The notes under the pieces are model-generated. The model was not told the origin of the DNA. It saw only the letters and a program-made list of their open reading frames with translations, and searched no databases. From Chitinophaga pinensis (GTDB lineage: Bacteria; Bacteroidota; Bacteroidia; Flavobacteriales_D; Crocinitomicaceae), in contig CAMCYF010000010.1 in the NCBI GenBank assembly GCA_945883825.1, forward strand, positions 1 through 64,000: DNA of 64,000 nt, written 5' to 3'. The position numbers and the translations under genes were made by a program. Positions 34,039 to 45,200 of the stretch are shown piece by piece; position 1 is the first letter of the stretch, and every line of letters begins with the position of its first letter.

Positions 34039-35508
34039 TTATCTTTTTATAATTCTATTAATTCCTAACACTTGTTGGTCTTGAATAATTCGAATAAAAT
34101 AAGTACCTGCATATAAGTGACTTAAATCCAATAATGCACTCTCAGATAGAGTTTTGCTGAAAAGGATTTTACCGGATAAATCTAGAATCTCAACTTGATT
34201 ATTTTCAAAGTTTTTTGGAACTTGAATGGTAACAAAATCGTTTGTAGGATTCGGATATATTTTAATTTCAGAATTATTAAACTCTCCAATATTAGCCGAA
34301 TTTTCATAAATCACTTCAAATACAAAATTCTTGGTTGTTATGCCAACAGGTGTTCCATTGTCGGTAGCTGTTAGACTGACATGATAAATACCTGGTGTTA
34401 CGCTTGTAGCATTAAACGATGCTTGAATTTCATAATATTGATCACTAATCGGAGTCATGCTATAGCTGAATGCCCCTGCAGGTGCATCTGAATTAGTTGA
34501 GATTTGAATGTTTTGTCCAATTTCCGGCGTCATAATTCCAATAATGAAATCACTTGAATTCATGCTTTTTAGTAGGGTGTCTCCTGTTAGTACATTTATC
34601 GTATCACAAAGAGCACTACTAATTAATAATGGAGGGGTGTTTGTTGCAGAGATTCCAGCAACATTAAAATAAATCTCTTGGCCGTCGAGAAAATCTACGC
34701 CATCAAAATTATTTGTTGGACCATCAAATGATGTACCTGATTGTACAAATTGTCCCACTTGAAAATAATCGGTTCCATTTCCAACGTTTACTCCAACTGT
34801 TGCAGGAGTTCCGCCAAATCCTCCAGATCCACTGGAAGCATCACCGGTTGTCCATTGCATGTCTTCATAACAAAAAGAAACATTTCCTCCCGCTGAAACT
34901 AAAGAGTCTGAACCGTTTGAAATGATCAATTGAAAAGTAGAAACGAGGTCATTGTGCATGTTAAAATAGCCAACTTGATTCCAATTGATGATTAAGGCAG
35001 TTGGTGTTACCTTGTACCAAACATTTCCTCCATTTCCAAGTAAATTCCCTAAAGTATCAATTCCGCCACGTGTATCCACATCACCCCAGAATGGAGCAAT
35101 CATATTATAAGAAGAATCAGGGAAAGAGTTTGAAGTCCATGTAATATAAGGTGAAACAAATGAAATATTCCCGTTGTTGTTGATGTAAACTGAATTGTAT
35201 TGATTTCCGTAAAAATCAAACGTAAAAGGAAGATTTATTAATCCGGATGAACCATCATCATTGGGTAACATAGCCAAAGAAAAAGTTGAATCCAACGGAA
35301 CAATACAATCACAAGTACCATTTTTTTCTATTCCTCCATTATATTTGATGTTGGAAGGAAAAGAAAGATCAGAAAAACTATATTGCGTGTTTGGATCAAT
35401 TAAGCCTGCTTGTTTCATTTCTTGGTATTCTACCTGGGTTACAGTAACTGAGTTTTGACCGTATGCAACTGATGCAAAAAACAATACAATAGATAGGATT
35501 TTTTTCAT
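34039..35508 (-). CDS. secreted nidogen-like protein with T9SS type-A sorting domain
   Basis: 489 aa. Signal peptide 'MKKILSIVLFFASVAYGQ'. The middle (about 70-280) resembles the NIDO/nidogen-like domain ('LPFTFDFYGNQYNSVYIN', 'NMIAPFWGDVDTRGG', 'LIINWNQVGYFN'), followed by a cadherin/Ig-like segment ('YHVSLTATDNGTPVGI'). The C-terminus is a T9SS sorting signal ('EIKIYPNPTNDFVTIQV ... GINRIIKR'). Expected to be exported by type IX secretion and attached to the cell surface, where NIDO domains often serve adhesion. Single gene, minus strand. Confidence 0.85.
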   Translation of the reverse strand: MKKILSIVLFFASVAYGQNSVTVTQVEYQEMKQAGLIDPNTQYSFSDLSFPSNIKYNGGIEKNGTCDCIVPLDSTFSLAMLPNDDGSSGLINLPFTFDFYGNQYNSVYINNNGNISFVSPYITWTSNSFPDSSYNMIAPFWGDVDTRGGIDTLGNLLGNGGNVWYKVTPTALIINWNQVGYFNMHNDLVSTFQLIISNGSDSLVSAGGNVSFCYEDMQWTTGDASSGSGGFGGTPATVGVNVGNGTDYFQVGQFVQSGTSFDGPTNNFDGVDFLDGQEIYFNVAGISATNTPPLLISSALCDTINVLTGDTLLKSMNSSDFIIGIMTPEIGQNIQISTNSDAPAGAFSYSMTPISDQYYEIQASFNATSVTPGIYHVSLTATDNGTPVGITTKNFVFEVIYENSANIGEFNNSEIKIYPNPTNDFVTIQVPKNFENNQVEILDLSGKILFSKTLSESALLDLSHLYAGTYFIRIIQDQQVLGINRIIKR

Positions 35509-36197
35509 GAGATATTAGTTTAGTTTTTATTAGACATGTATAATTTCCCCCTTATTTAGGACCGGGATAATTCAAATATAGGTTTATTTTTAATAATCAG
35601 ATTAATTGGATTAAAATATTTTTCAGGGGTGTTATTATTTAGGCTCTTAAGCCTTATTTCTGTTTTATAGTTTTTTATTTTATAAAATAAAAGTCCTTAA
35701 TAAAAATTATAAATTCTGATATTAAAAAGGATGATTTATATTGTTTATTTTAACCGTAATTTTTTTATTATTGTAATCTATTAAACGATTAATGATAAAA
35801 GGCAATCTGTTCGTGCGGAACAAGTTCGTCAAGATATCTTTGATGGGCGGTATAGAACAAAAAAAATACCTTCAAAAAAGGTATATAATAGAAGTAAAAT
35901 TAAACGTAAAAAGGTGTAAAATTCCGTTTAACCCCGTTAAAAACTGTTAAACGCCGTATTACATAATTATTTTATTCCGTTAATAAATTGAAAATCGTTA
36001 GTGTAAAATAGTCAAAAAACTTTCCAGTTTTTTTCTTTTCTTTCGTTAATAAGTTTATTGAATTTTGAGGGATTTAATTTTGAAATTATTTGAGAAAACA
36101 AGATTATATTTACACTTAAATGGATGGTTTGTTGTTCAACTAAGTTACTTTAGCAAAAGAGATTTTTCGTTTTTAATTTTTTGTAAATTCTTTTAAG
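35509..36197. other. intergenic interval, ~690 bp
   Basis: No gene seen. It contains minor inverted repeats only: CGTTTAAC/GTTAAACG at 35925-35953 and a TACCTT/AAGGTA hairpin near 35869-35885. The promoters of the two divergent flanking genes should lie at its ends. Confidence 0.5.
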
Positions 36198-36890
36198 ATG
36201 CAATTAAAAACAGTTAATTTATATATTCTATTGTGTTTGATCTTGTGTTCTTGCAATTCAAAGAATGAGGATATGAAATATAATATAAAACCAATAGAAA
36301 CTGAATCATCAAAGAACATTGAAGATACAAATAAATTAGATTACTATCTCAAAGGTGATTCTATTATGTGTAAAGCAATTAAAGGCCTTCCTCAATTAAG
36401 TTTTAAGTTCAATCTTGATTCAACAGGTTATTTTCTTAAAACCATACTCGTCTATTCTAATTTTATTAAAATTCAAGAAATTAGTGCAAATAAATATATT
36501 GAAAGAAAAGAATTTCGTCTTGTTGATTGGAATTTTGATGGGTATAAGGATATTTCTATTTTGTATAATTCTGGCTCAGGAGGTAGTTCATACTGGATAT
36601 GGAATTACTCCCCAAAAACCAGAAAATATTATTTTAACAAGGAATTATCAGAAGTATTAGGTCTGGAAATTGATACTGAAGAGAAAGCTATTATATTTCA
36701 TTACAGTGAAGGATATTCAAGAGAATATTGGGATACCTTACAATATAAAAACAATAAATTAACTTTTGTAAAAGGCTTATTACAAGAAAGGTGGAATGAT
36801 AAATTAGGTAACTCCTGGATTAAGCACTCTTATGCAAAAAAAACAAAGAATAAATTAATTGTAATGGTGGACAGTTCAATTATTAAATAA
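36198..36890 (+). CDS. lipoprotein, XAC2610-like
   Basis: 230 aa. Lipoprotein signal 'LYILLCLILCSCNSKNE' (lipobox LCSC, acylated Cys at about 19). The mature part contains 'RLVDWNFDGYKDISILYN' and 'SGGSSYWIWNYSPKTRKY', the calcium-loop-like D-x-N-x-D pattern seen in XAC2610-type lipoproteins. Periplasmic or outer-membrane face; function of the family is not settled. First of four co-directional genes with short gaps. Confidence 0.65.
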   Translation: MQLKTVNLYILLCLILCSCNSKNEDMKYNIKPIETESSKNIEDTNKLDYYLKGDSIMCKAIKGLPQLSFKFNLDSTGYFLKTILVYSNFIKIQEISANKYIERKEFRLVDWNFDGYKDISILYNSGSGGSSYWIWNYSPKTRKYYFNKELSEVLGLEIDTEEKAIIFHYSEGYSREYWDTLQYKNNKLTFVKGLLQERWNDKLGNSWIKHSYAKKTKNKLIVMVDSSIIK

Positions 36891-37019
36891 AATTAACAAC
36901 TCTTTTCTTATTAAGTAGCGTGTATAAAAAAGCTTTAATTTATAAGATCTCTGGTCTAGAATTGTAGAGAAATATACAAAACGTAAATAAAATAGTATGA
37001 ATAACTTTAGATAAACAAT

Positions 37020-37406
37020 ATGCAACTTTCAAAAACAACTCTTGCTATATTTTTGATTTTAATATCAACTTTTGGCTTCATGCTAAAGCTACCCTCTGTG
37101 TTTAGAGATTTTGATACTGAATTACACTTCTTATTTTACTTTTGTGCATCTCTAGTACTAAACCTGCTTTGGAAAAAAGAAAAGTTTATTTTTCATGTTT
37201 TAATTTCCTTAGGCCTGTTCGCCTTTGGTGTTGCAATTGAAATAGCACAAGACTTATCAAACCTTTTTTTTACTAAAAAAATACATGGTAACTTTGATCC
37301 AATAGACATTATTTATAATACATTAGGTCTCATTTTTGCATCTGTTTTTTGGGTAGCTTATATTATTCTAAAAAAAATACTGGGAGATTCTACTAAAGTG
37401 AATTAA
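37020..37406 (+). CDS. VanZ-like membrane protein
   Basis: 128 aa with about four transmembrane helices. The VanZ-like signature is present: 'FDTELHFLFYFCASLVLNLL', 'AFGVAIEIAQDLSN', 'NFDPIDIIYNTLGLIFA'. VanZ relatives are inner-membrane proteins of uncertain function, the prototype giving low-level teicoplanin resistance. Short version, single domain. Confidence 0.7.
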   Translation: MQLSKTTLAIFLILISTFGFMLKLPSVFRDFDTELHFLFYFCASLVLNLLWKKEKFIFHVLISLGLFAFGVAIEIAQDLSNLFFTKKIHGNFDPIDIIYNTLGLIFASVFWVAYIILKKILGDSTKVN

Positions 37407-37477
37407 TCTAAAAATTAAAAATAATTTACCATCATTTATAAACGACTATTTTAAACCATATTTTCATACATTTTCAC

Positions 37478-37972
37478 ATGGTAAATCTATCTAATAACTT
37501 TAGTAAAATAGCATTTATTTTATGTTTTATGCAGCTATCAGCTTGTACTAACAAGAATAACAATAAAAATGCTTTAAGTCCTTCTCAAAAAGTTAGCCCT
37601 GTAAAAGAGCAGTCGTATGATGCAGAAAAAAGTCAAACAGATATTAATTTCGACGAAGATAATAGTTTAACTTTATTGACTAGTAAATTAGATAGCATGT
37701 ATAGTGCAGTAATTGTAGAATACCAAGATCAGAAAATCTTTATCAATAATTTTAAGAAGTCTCAAGTAGCATGGAAGCAATATATGGAATCTCAATTACT
37801 AGCTAGGTTTCCAGAAGATGAAGAATATAGAGGTGGGAGTTCTTTCGGAATGTGTTATGCACTATACAAACAACAATTGATTAAAGAAAGAATTTCTTCT
37901 GTTAATGATTGGTTAATTGGTTTTCCTGAGGGAGAAATATGTGGTGGAAGTGTGAAAGTTAAAGGGTATTGA
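37478..37972 (+). CDS. lipoprotein with LprI/DUF1311-like domain
   Basis: 164 aa. Lipobox 'LCFMQLSACTNKN' (acylated Cys). The mature C-terminal half ('FKKSQVAWKQYMESQLLA', 'SSFGMCYALYKQQLIKER') resembles DUF1311/LprI, in which lysozyme-inhibitor activity has been described. Conserved Cys residues ('GMCYA', 'GEICGG') may form a disulphide. Periplasmic. The assignment is moderate. Confidence 0.6.
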   Translation: MVNLSNNFSKIAFILCFMQLSACTNKNNNKNALSPSQKVSPVKEQSYDAEKSQTDINFDEDNSLTLLTSKLDSMYSAVIVEYQDQKIFINNFKKSQVAWKQYMESQLLARFPEDEEYRGGSSFGMCYALYKQQLIKERISSVNDWLIGFPEGEICGGSVKVKGY

Positions 37973-38047
37973 TTTATAGCCAAAACCTGATTAATTTAAC
38001 ATGATCTTTTTTTTAGATAAAGAAATAACTGGATTACCATTTTAATA

Positions 38048-39790
38048 ATGAATAAGCATCAAAAAATTCTTTTAACATTATTCGCTAGGCATCCAGATTA
38101 CCTACTTAGGTTGTTTTTCACATATTATCCACTTTCAAATGAACAAATAGTAAAATTTAAAGGGGAAATTAAATGGGGGCATTTGTCTTCGAACTCAGTA
38201 AGAATATGGGATCAATCTTTTATAGAAAAATTTGCAGATAAATTGAATTGGGATGCATTATCTGCTAATCCTTCGCTACCTTGGTGTATTTCTTTTTTAA
38301 AAGCATTTCCTGATAGATTTAATGGATTCATTCAAAGTTCAAATCCATCATTGCCTTGGTCATATGATTTTATCACGAAATACGAGCAATTTTGGAATTT
38401 TCACGCTCTTACTTTCAATAAGGGAATAACTTGGACTCAAGAACTTATATTGCACCCAAAAATCGTAGATAAAAATCTTTCAGAAGTGAACGGTGAAAAC
38501 CTTTGGACGGAAGAATTTTTAATTCAAAATGCTAAAATACTTCCTTGGGAGTTTTTATGTGCTAATCGGTATATTAAGTGGTCAGAAAAATTAATAGATA
38601 CCTTAACACCTTTTTGGAAAAAAGCAGAGAAAAAAACCATTGAGTATACGGTTTCACCTTGGAAAGGCCTTAGTTCAAACCCCTTAGTTCCATGGACAAC
38701 GAAATTGATCAAAAAATATCAAAAGTCTTTTTTTAGACCATATGGAGTAAATTGGAATGAATTAAGTAGAAATTCAAATTTGCCTTGGCAAGAGGAGGGA
38801 CTGTTAGAACTATTCAAAAATAAATGGAATTGGGAACTACTTTCTGTAAACAAAGGAATTAGTTACACAGAAGAGCAAATTGAAAAATACAAAGACTTAT
38901 TTACTTGGGATTCAGGTAGTCGAAGCAATCAAAATATTTCATCTAACACTAATCTTCCTTGGAGCGTCGAATTTATTAAAAAGTACGAGCAGAAATGGAA
39001 TTGGTGGACTTTATCTCAAAATCTTGGCATAAACTGGACAGAAGAAATGATTTCCGAATTTGAAGAAAAAATTATTTGGCAGTCAATGGCACATAATCTC
39101 AATCTACCATGGTCTTTTGATTTTATATTAAAGCATGAAGAAAAGCTGTTCAAAAGTTGGGCAATAACAAATAGTGAATTTGATTTCCACATATGGAATG
39201 AAGTATTTAAACCAATAATTACAGATGATCTCGCCAAACAGATTTTGTATAATTCATCCAATCCATTTCAAGCAATCAAAAGTTATATACCAGAAGTTGA
39301 TAATGCTAATATTGCTCACAAGAACCTTGAAATACTGACCAATTTAATTTTAAAAATAGATTCGCAAACCAATCCATACATTATTAATTTAACTAAAATT
39401 GATTTGTTTCTCTCTTCCATTCAAACGGCAATGACACAAATTCTGATGGTAGATGAAAACGAGTTAAAAATTGATCTAAATTTATTAACTGAGTTACACC
39501 AAGAATCCGATGAGTCAACAAAACATCATCTCAACGCTCTTTGCTCCCAGGTTTACGACGAAATAAGGGTGCTTTTTGTAGAATATGGAATCCAAAAAAT
39601 AGCACAAGAAGTAGTTTTGAAACAAAATGAAATGAACGAAAATTATATGGAATTTTCACGACAAGGTGGACATCTCTCTCAAGATTATTCATTCCTTCAT
39701 TCTTTCATAAGAAAGTATGGCAAAAGACATCTTGAGTTAGCTAGGTTATGGGTTCTTTTGGAAAAGATGCAACTTAATAAATTAACATAA
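38048..39790 (+). CDS. Trp-rich repeat protein sharing its repeat with the DarT-like protein
   Basis: 580 aa. Residues ~35-400 are tandem units of about 25 residues with the pattern W-x-W-x2-L-S-x-N-x2-L-P-W-x3-F-I-x-K-Y-E, e.g. 'SSNPSLPWSYDFITKYEQFW', 'LSVNKGISYTEEQIEKYK', 'WWTLSQNLGINWTEEMISEF'; roughly 13 can be counted. The last ~170 residues are helical and unassigned. No signal peptide, so cytoplasmic. The same repeat fills the middle of the 1708-aa toxin protein 2.5 kb away on the opposite strand. A role as regulator, decoy or immunity partner of that system is inferred only from the shared repeat. Confidence 0.7.
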   Translation: MNKHQKILLTLFARHPDYLLRLFFTYYPLSNEQIVKFKGEIKWGHLSSNSVRIWDQSFIEKFADKLNWDALSANPSLPWCISFLKAFPDRFNGFIQSSNPSLPWSYDFITKYEQFWNFHALTFNKGITWTQELILHPKIVDKNLSEVNGENLWTEEFLIQNAKILPWEFLCANRYIKWSEKLIDTLTPFWKKAEKKTIEYTVSPWKGLSSNPLVPWTTKLIKKYQKSFFRPYGVNWNELSRNSNLPWQEEGLLELFKNKWNWELLSVNKGISYTEEQIEKYKDLFTWDSGSRSNQNISSNTNLPWSVEFIKKYEQKWNWWTLSQNLGINWTEEMISEFEEKIIWQSMAHNLNLPWSFDFILKHEEKLFKSWAITNSEFDFHIWNEVFKPIITDDLAKQILYNSSNPFQAIKSYIPEVDNANIAHKNLEILTNLILKIDSQTNPYIINLTKIDLFLSSIQTAMTQILMVDENELKIDLNLLTELHQESDESTKHHLNALCSQVYDEIRVLFVEYGIQKIAQEVVLKQNEMNENYMEFSRQGGHLSQDYSFLHSFIRKYGKRHLELARLWVLLEKMQLNKLT

Positions 39791-39820
39791 TTAAGAAATT
39801 CTTCTACCATTCCTTTTTAT

Positions 39821-40246
39821 TTAAGGAGCATAGTAAAAATCTCCAATAATGTTTGTTTCACTGTTAAAAAGTAAAATAATCCAATTTGGATTCCAAGCAT
39901 CTGTTTTTTTTTCTTTCAGTCCAAATGTCAGAGTCATAGAATAAGCAATATTAGTTTCATTATTGAAAGTTTTCAGCCATTTAAAAGCTTCCTTATTTTT
40001 TTTAATTTCCTCTGATTCGTCACTAAAAATAGTAGGTATTTCAAAGTCTTTAATTAATTGATTTAAGTCAAATACTTTCTTTTCTCCAAATTCAATTGAA
40101 TGGTAGTATTTAGGATTCGTTTTGTCAATTATATAATTTTCAATTTTCTTTTCTGTGTCTGACTTTCCGCTTTTCTCTATTGGTTGTCCTTGTGAGTACA
40201 AGGAAAGGACTAATAGAATAAATGTGAAAAATATTTTTATTTTCAT
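39821..40246 (-). CDS. small exported hypothetical protein
   Basis: 141 aa with a clear signal peptide ('MKIKIFFTFILLVLSLYS'). The mature part is charged with no recognised domain ('KKVFDLNQLIKDFEIP', 'WNPNWIILLFNSETNIIG'). Convergent with the Trp-repeat gene (30-bp gap). Confidence 0.55.
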   Translation of the reverse strand: MKIKIFFTFILLVLSLYSQGQPIEKSGKSDTEKKIENYIIDKTNPKYYHSIEFGEKKVFDLNQLIKDFEIPTIFSDESEEIKKNKEAFKWLKTFNNETNIAYSMTLTFGLKEKKTDAWNPNWIILLFNSETNIIGDFYYAP

Positions 40247-40535
40247 ATTTGAATTTTATTCATTTCGTTTACCAATAAACCCCTAATTTCTTGCAGGTGC
40301 TTGTTACCTGCAGGCTTTATTGCTTAATTAATTTATATACTTGTTTATTAATGCTAAATATATAAATTCCGTTCTATTAAATTGGTATAGCAAACTACAA
40401 ATCAAAAATGTATTCAAAGGAATTTATATCGTCTCTTATAAGGTTCTATACTTCAGACCTTTTGCCCAGGAATATTTTAAAGCTAAATTACTGTTTTTTT
40501 ATATTGTTAAGATTGATTGTTAAGTAAGTCTTAAT

Positions 40536-40868
40536 TTAATCAACGAGTAATATTAAAAGTTTTACGTTCCATTTAGTTTTATTATGAAATAATTGAAGAG
40601 AGAAGTAAATAAAAAATGCATCAATTACTGTTTCTCCTTGTAAATCATAAAAAATATCTCTCTCTGTAAACTCTTCTCTATCAAAATCTCCTTCAATAAA
40701 TTTTTCAGAGGATTCAATTAGCTTAAAATGATTATCTAAATAAAGTTGTAAGTACCCATTTTTACTCTCAAATTTTAGCGAAAGATCGGTTATTTCATCT
40801 ATGTTATCATTTATAATTTTTAATTGCTTTTTAGATACTTTTGTATGTATTTGACTTTTTTCTTGCAT
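40536..40868 (-). CDS. small hypothetical protein next to flanking repeat 1
   Basis: 110 aa, ATG at 40868, unknown. Charged, acidic ('SSEKFIEGDFDREEFTERD'). Its start lies ~40 bp from the left end of direct repeat 1, just as the helicase gene start at 50559 lies ~35 bp from repeat 2. The repeat may therefore act as a shared upstream region. Confidence 0.5.
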   Translation of the reverse strand: MQEKSQIHTKVSKKQLKIINDNIDEITDLSLKFESKNGYLQLYLDNHFKLIESSEKFIEGDFDREEFTERDIFYDLQGETVIDAFFIYFSLQLFHNKTKWNVKLLILLVD

Positions 40869-40905
40869 ATTTTTATAAATAAAAGCGATTTTGAAAGCAT
40901 CTGTT

Positions 40906-41170
40906 ATATTCCCCCATTAATTAGGGCAGCGATGTTGTAAAGCTAAGTTAATGTTTTCTGGATCTAATACCACAACTTTTTTTATTAGGTTTATAGTATT
41001 TTTAATACTTATTAATCCTCTCCACATCCTCCCTCTAAAAGCTCGATAATTCAGACCTGTTGCCCATAAGGACTCAGTCCAGTATAGCATTAGCTTTACT
41101 GGGTTTTTTTATGAGTTTTAGTTTTGGGTGAAAACTACTAAAAAGTGATTAAAAAGTACTAAAAAGCACT
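40906..41170. repeat. ~265-bp flanking direct repeat, copy 1
   Basis: Roughly 70-75% identical by eye to 50594-50860, in the same orientation. The best blocks are AAGCTAAGTTAAT, CCTCTCCACATCCTCCCT, CGATAATTCAGACCT and the terminator with its tail. The two copies bracket the helicase / DarT-like / DarG-like cassette. Near the end it has short A-rich tandem units (ACTAAAAAGT). Confidence 0.8.
41079..41110 (+). terminator. intrinsic terminator inside direct repeat 1
   Basis: CCAGTA-t-AGC-ATTA-GCT-t-TACTGG followed by GTTTTTTT. Strong stem with a T7 tract, reading on the plus strand although no plus-strand gene ends here. This fits a short non-coding transcript from the repeat. Confidence 0.7.
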
Positions 41171-41620
41171 AAATAAAAAATGTTGGAAGAAATGGTGGTT
41201 GTGCTATTTATCAGCAAAGTTTAAATACTATTTCCCAAGAAATTAATCTCAAAATTCCTTTTCCTAAACTAAGTTACCGGGATATTTAGACGTGCTTTTT
41301 TTGTTTTGTTTAACCCTCACAATACTCCTCCATATCCTAGTAGGCTTGTTCGATCATCAAAATTACCCCAATATATTTTTGGGTATCGTTCAAATTAGAA
41401 GTGTTCACTTTTCAAATATACTTTATCTGAGACTCTACGAAGTAAATCCAATTCAAATGGATTAAACCGATAAGGATGCATTTTTACCATTTAATATGTT
41501 TAAGAATTATGATAATATTAATTTTAATTCACCAGTGAGTCTAATTTCAATCTTTGTTAAAAAAAATGGTCCTATGACGGCTTGTGTGGTTTTTAAATGT
41601 GCTTGTAAAATGCATTGGCT
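41171..41620. other. intergenic interval between direct repeat 1 and the darG stop
   Basis: No ORF of note and no strong hairpin recognised. AT-rich. It would contain the 3' end of the minus-strand cassette transcript. Confidence 0.5.
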
Positions 41621-42295
41621 TCACATTTTGTGAATGTTTAGAATATAGTTAAAAGCTTTTTCTAATGTTTTCTCCCCAATACCGTCATAATTAGCTAATG
41701 TAATCATTGAGTTTATTTCTCCGTTTTGAACTATCTCGGAAATTTTCCTTGCATATTGCGGTTGTATTCCAGTTTCTTCTTTGATTACTTTCTCGTCTAA
41801 TGACAACCATTTTGCTTTGAAGGATGCAAATAAATCATCTGTTGCATTTGGGTCGTAATCGTATATTTCAATGTCTATTGCACATTTATTTAAATACTCA
41901 TCCATAAGTCTTTTCACTACGTTAGTATCTAATCCTCCATTGTGTGTACCCAATAGAGGAAAAGCTATTGAAGTAATCCCTTTCATTTCGTAGGTTTCTA
42001 CAAACTTTTGTAAACCTTGTTCAATCCATTCTATTTTGCTTGGGTATTTCCAATGAAACTTAGTTGGGAAACTTAAAATCCAAGGTGCATTTTCTTGTTT
42101 TGTGTAAAGCCATAATGATCCTGTTTTTATCAATCTATTTTTGCAATGCTCTTTATACTCTAAATACATTTGTGGATATCTAAGTTTATGGACCAAGGCG
42201 ATCCCCTTGCCCATTACACCAACACAATTCACTGTATTCACAATAGTTTGACACTTACTATTAAATATATTTCCTTTAAAATGTTTAATCGCCAT
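41621..42295 (-). CDS. darG: DarG-like macrodomain antitoxin
   Basis: The track start at 42301 is TTG; ATG 42295 ('MAIKHFKGNIFNSKCQT') gives 224 aa. The macrodomain (~1-155) has the DarG-type ADP-ribose-binding loops 'TIVNTVNCVGVMGKGIAL', 'WILSFPTKFHWKYPSKIEWI' and 'FPLLGTHNGGLD'. DarG removes ADP-ribose from thymidine in DNA and neutralises DarT. The remaining ~70 residues ('ETGIQPQYARKISEIVQ', 'ANYDGIGEKTLEKAFNYIL') are short compared with full DarG tails and include a helix-hairpin-helix-like 'YDGIGEKTLEKA'. The start overlaps the toxin stop by 11 bp, so production is coupled. It is third in the cassette. Confidence 0.85.
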   Translation of the reverse strand: MAIKHFKGNIFNSKCQTIVNTVNCVGVMGKGIALVHKLRYPQMYLEYKEHCKNRLIKTGSLWLYTKQENAPWILSFPTKFHWKYPSKIEWIEQGLQKFVETYEMKGITSIAFPLLGTHNGGLDTNVVKRLMDEYLNKCAIDIEIYDYDPNATDDLFASFKAKWLSLDEKVIKEETGIQPQYARKISEIVQNGEINSMITLANYDGIGEKTLEKAFNYILNIHKM

Positions 42296-45200
42296 TTTCA
42301 ATTATGCTTTTTAAGTGTTTATACATTTCCCAATATTTTGAGGACATCTTTATCAATCCTTCACTTTCATCAAAAACCTTGCTGCCATTATCATATTCAA
42401 ATAAATGCTCTAAGAATTTAACTCCTCCTGAATCGGTGGTATATGAAGCAACATCACACTGATAATAAATCATATAAATTGTAAAGAATGAATTTACATC
42501 TATTCCGCAAGTCTCTGACAAACTATACAGTTTATCTTTTACTTGTATTGTATTTAGTTTGTTTTGAAAATATTCTCCTAGGTAATCTTCTTCTAATAAT
42601 GCTAATACAACAATTAGTTCCTTATCAGAATAAGGTAAGTTTTTCCATAAATCATTTATTATTTGTCTGGTGTATTCATATTGATTGTCTTTATTCCCTT
42701 CTATAAACGCTCTTGTTTTTCCAATGTCGTGAAGAATTAATAAGGTTCTAAACAACTCCAACGATATTTTATTGGAATATTTGGCTATAAAATGTTTCTC
42801 AAATACATTACAAACCAAAACCGTATGAAATTCTAATATATAATGTCTTATTTTGTATGAAAACGTATCACTATATCCGTTTTTCTTAAGAAGGTTTATT
42901 GTTTCGGAAGGATTATAATTTTCATTGCTAATAGCTTCTTTCCAACGATTTGAAAAAGTTAAATTATCCGCTTTTTTATTAACCGGCCCTTTACCATATA
43001 AAAACCAATTTCTACCTGATTCATCTATAAAGTTTAAGCGTATATTTTGTTTTATGTTACCAAGAGAAATAAAAGAGTTGAAAATAATTTTGTCTTTGTC
43101 TATTTTGCTGACATCGCCCGAAAGAATTTCTATTTCTTTCGATGTTCCACTTAAAACAAAATAACCTTGACCACTAAATTCTGTTTTGATGTGTAATTCA
43201 AATTCTTCCTCTTCAATTCGAACTCTTGGATTTTCATTGTTATAGTAACTTCTGTCAACTAAAATTTTTGAGAAAATGTCTCTATTCTCTTGTCCCAATA
43301 AATTTATCAGTAATGTTCTGTCAACATCGGAAGGACAAATAATTTCAAAATCAGTTAAGTCTTCAAACGAAAATTCATCTTTAACTAAAAACTCTTGCTG
43401 AGCATAGTTTCTATATCTGTTGTAATCTTCTTTTGTCGCATATTGCTCGGGTGTATAATACAAATCATCAAATCCGAATTTATTTATCATTTTTTCTACG
43501 CTTCCAAATTGTGTTGACCCCGTTTGCATATTCCCATTACTGATACAACATTGTTTTTCATTTTTAAACAAAACGTCTTGAATTGAAAACTTGAAAAAAA
43601 TTGGAATAGGGCATTTTGGAAACCCTAAACCTCTTGCTTTCTCATACCATGATACCCAACCAAAATCACTGCTGTTATAACCATCAGTTGTGTTCTTACC
43701 TAAAAATTCATTGTAAAACTGTGTCGGTGTATGCGGTCTGAAATAAAAACGAGCGTAATCGTGAGCTTCATCTCTAAGATGAACTACGTTTCCTGCTGCA
43801 TCACTTTTAATGGTTGCTTTATTTCTGCTTTGAATTTTCCTATTTTTGATAATCTCAACAGCATTGTCTATGTGTGAAAAGTGATAAATACTTCCCTTCC
43901 ATTTTGAGTATTGTTGCTCTATTTTATTAATGAACTTAAGGTTTGAGGATTTACTTATTTCATCAGCAACATAACTACCAAGTAGTTCTTCAACTCGTTT
44001 GTTTCCTTTGAGTGCAGTCCAATTCCAATACTGTTTGAACTCTTGAATAATCTCTTTTGTGAAATTTATATTTGTATTTGCTGAAATTAAATCCCACTTT
44101 AAAAACTCTTTGAATTGGTTTAAAATCTGATTGTTCAATACCAGCTTTCCTGATTCACATATAAAACGCCAATTCCATTTTTCAGCAAAACGTTCAATAA
44201 AATCAATATCTAAAAAATTGATTTGTGAATTTTCAGTAATACTATACCAATTCCATTTTGTTTCGAATTTTACAAGTATTTCTATAGTTGGGTTTAAATT
44301 TGATTTTTGGGATAAATATTCCCAATCTAAATCAAAATCATTGGTAAGCGTTAGTATATCAATAGTTGGCAAAAATGTTTTGTGTTGTGAAACCGATTGC
44401 CAATTCCAAGGTTTTGCTTTAGTTTCCTCAATAAATTCAGTATTAAATTCAAGATTTGGGTTATTAGATAAATAATTAAAATCCCAATCTTTATCTAATA
44501 ATTGTAATATCGTATCGTTGTTAAAAGTTAAATTCTTCCTTTTTGAAATCGCTTTCCAATCCCAATCTTTATCTTTTAATTCAAGAATAAATTCGTTAGA
44601 AATTTCAACTTTTACATTCTCTGACAAAATTTGCCAATCCCATTTTTTGTCTTTTGTTGCAAGTATTAAACCACTGTCAATGTTTATATCTTTTCGTTTT
44701 GAAAGAAATTCAAATTTTATGTATAACTGGAATTGTTTTACAACCTGTTCTAAATATTTCTCCTTATCTCTCTTCTGTTTCGTCAGAAAACCTCCAAATT
44801 CAGTAAGATACTCCCAATCCCATTTTTCGCCTTTGTATTTCGTTAGGATAAACCTATTGTAAGTAACGTTCTTATTTTTTGATAAAACAACCCAATCCCA
44901 GTTCTCTGCAAATTTGGATAGATACTGATCAGTATTATTTAGCCATTCTTTGTGAGTAGCCCAACTACTTGGATTAAACTTCTGATGAATCGCATTGCTT
45001 TCGGAAAAAACACTCCAATTTATTTTTTGCTTGAATCTATAAAGCGTTCTTGTATCAGTTGGAAAATGTTTATGATTAGAAATAAAATTCCAATCCCATT
45101 CAAATACATCTAATTGAAATGTTTCTTCAACAATGGGGAATAAAATTTCAAAAGAAAATTTAGCCGTTAACTCTTTCCAAAAGTCTTTTCGTTTTTCGCT

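Noticed and set aside
35925-35953. CGTTTAAC/GTTAAACG inverted repeat as an operator
   Set aside because: Too short and AT-rich to distinguish from chance in a 690-bp intergenic region.
40293-40311. GCAGGT/ACCTGC hairpin as a terminator
   Set aside because: Lies upstream of a minus-strand start rather than after a gene, and has no T run directly behind the stem.
40341-40523. 60-codon plus ORF before direct repeat 1
   Set aside because: Overlaps no recognisable motif and lies in an AT-rich intergenic stretch; not supported as coding.
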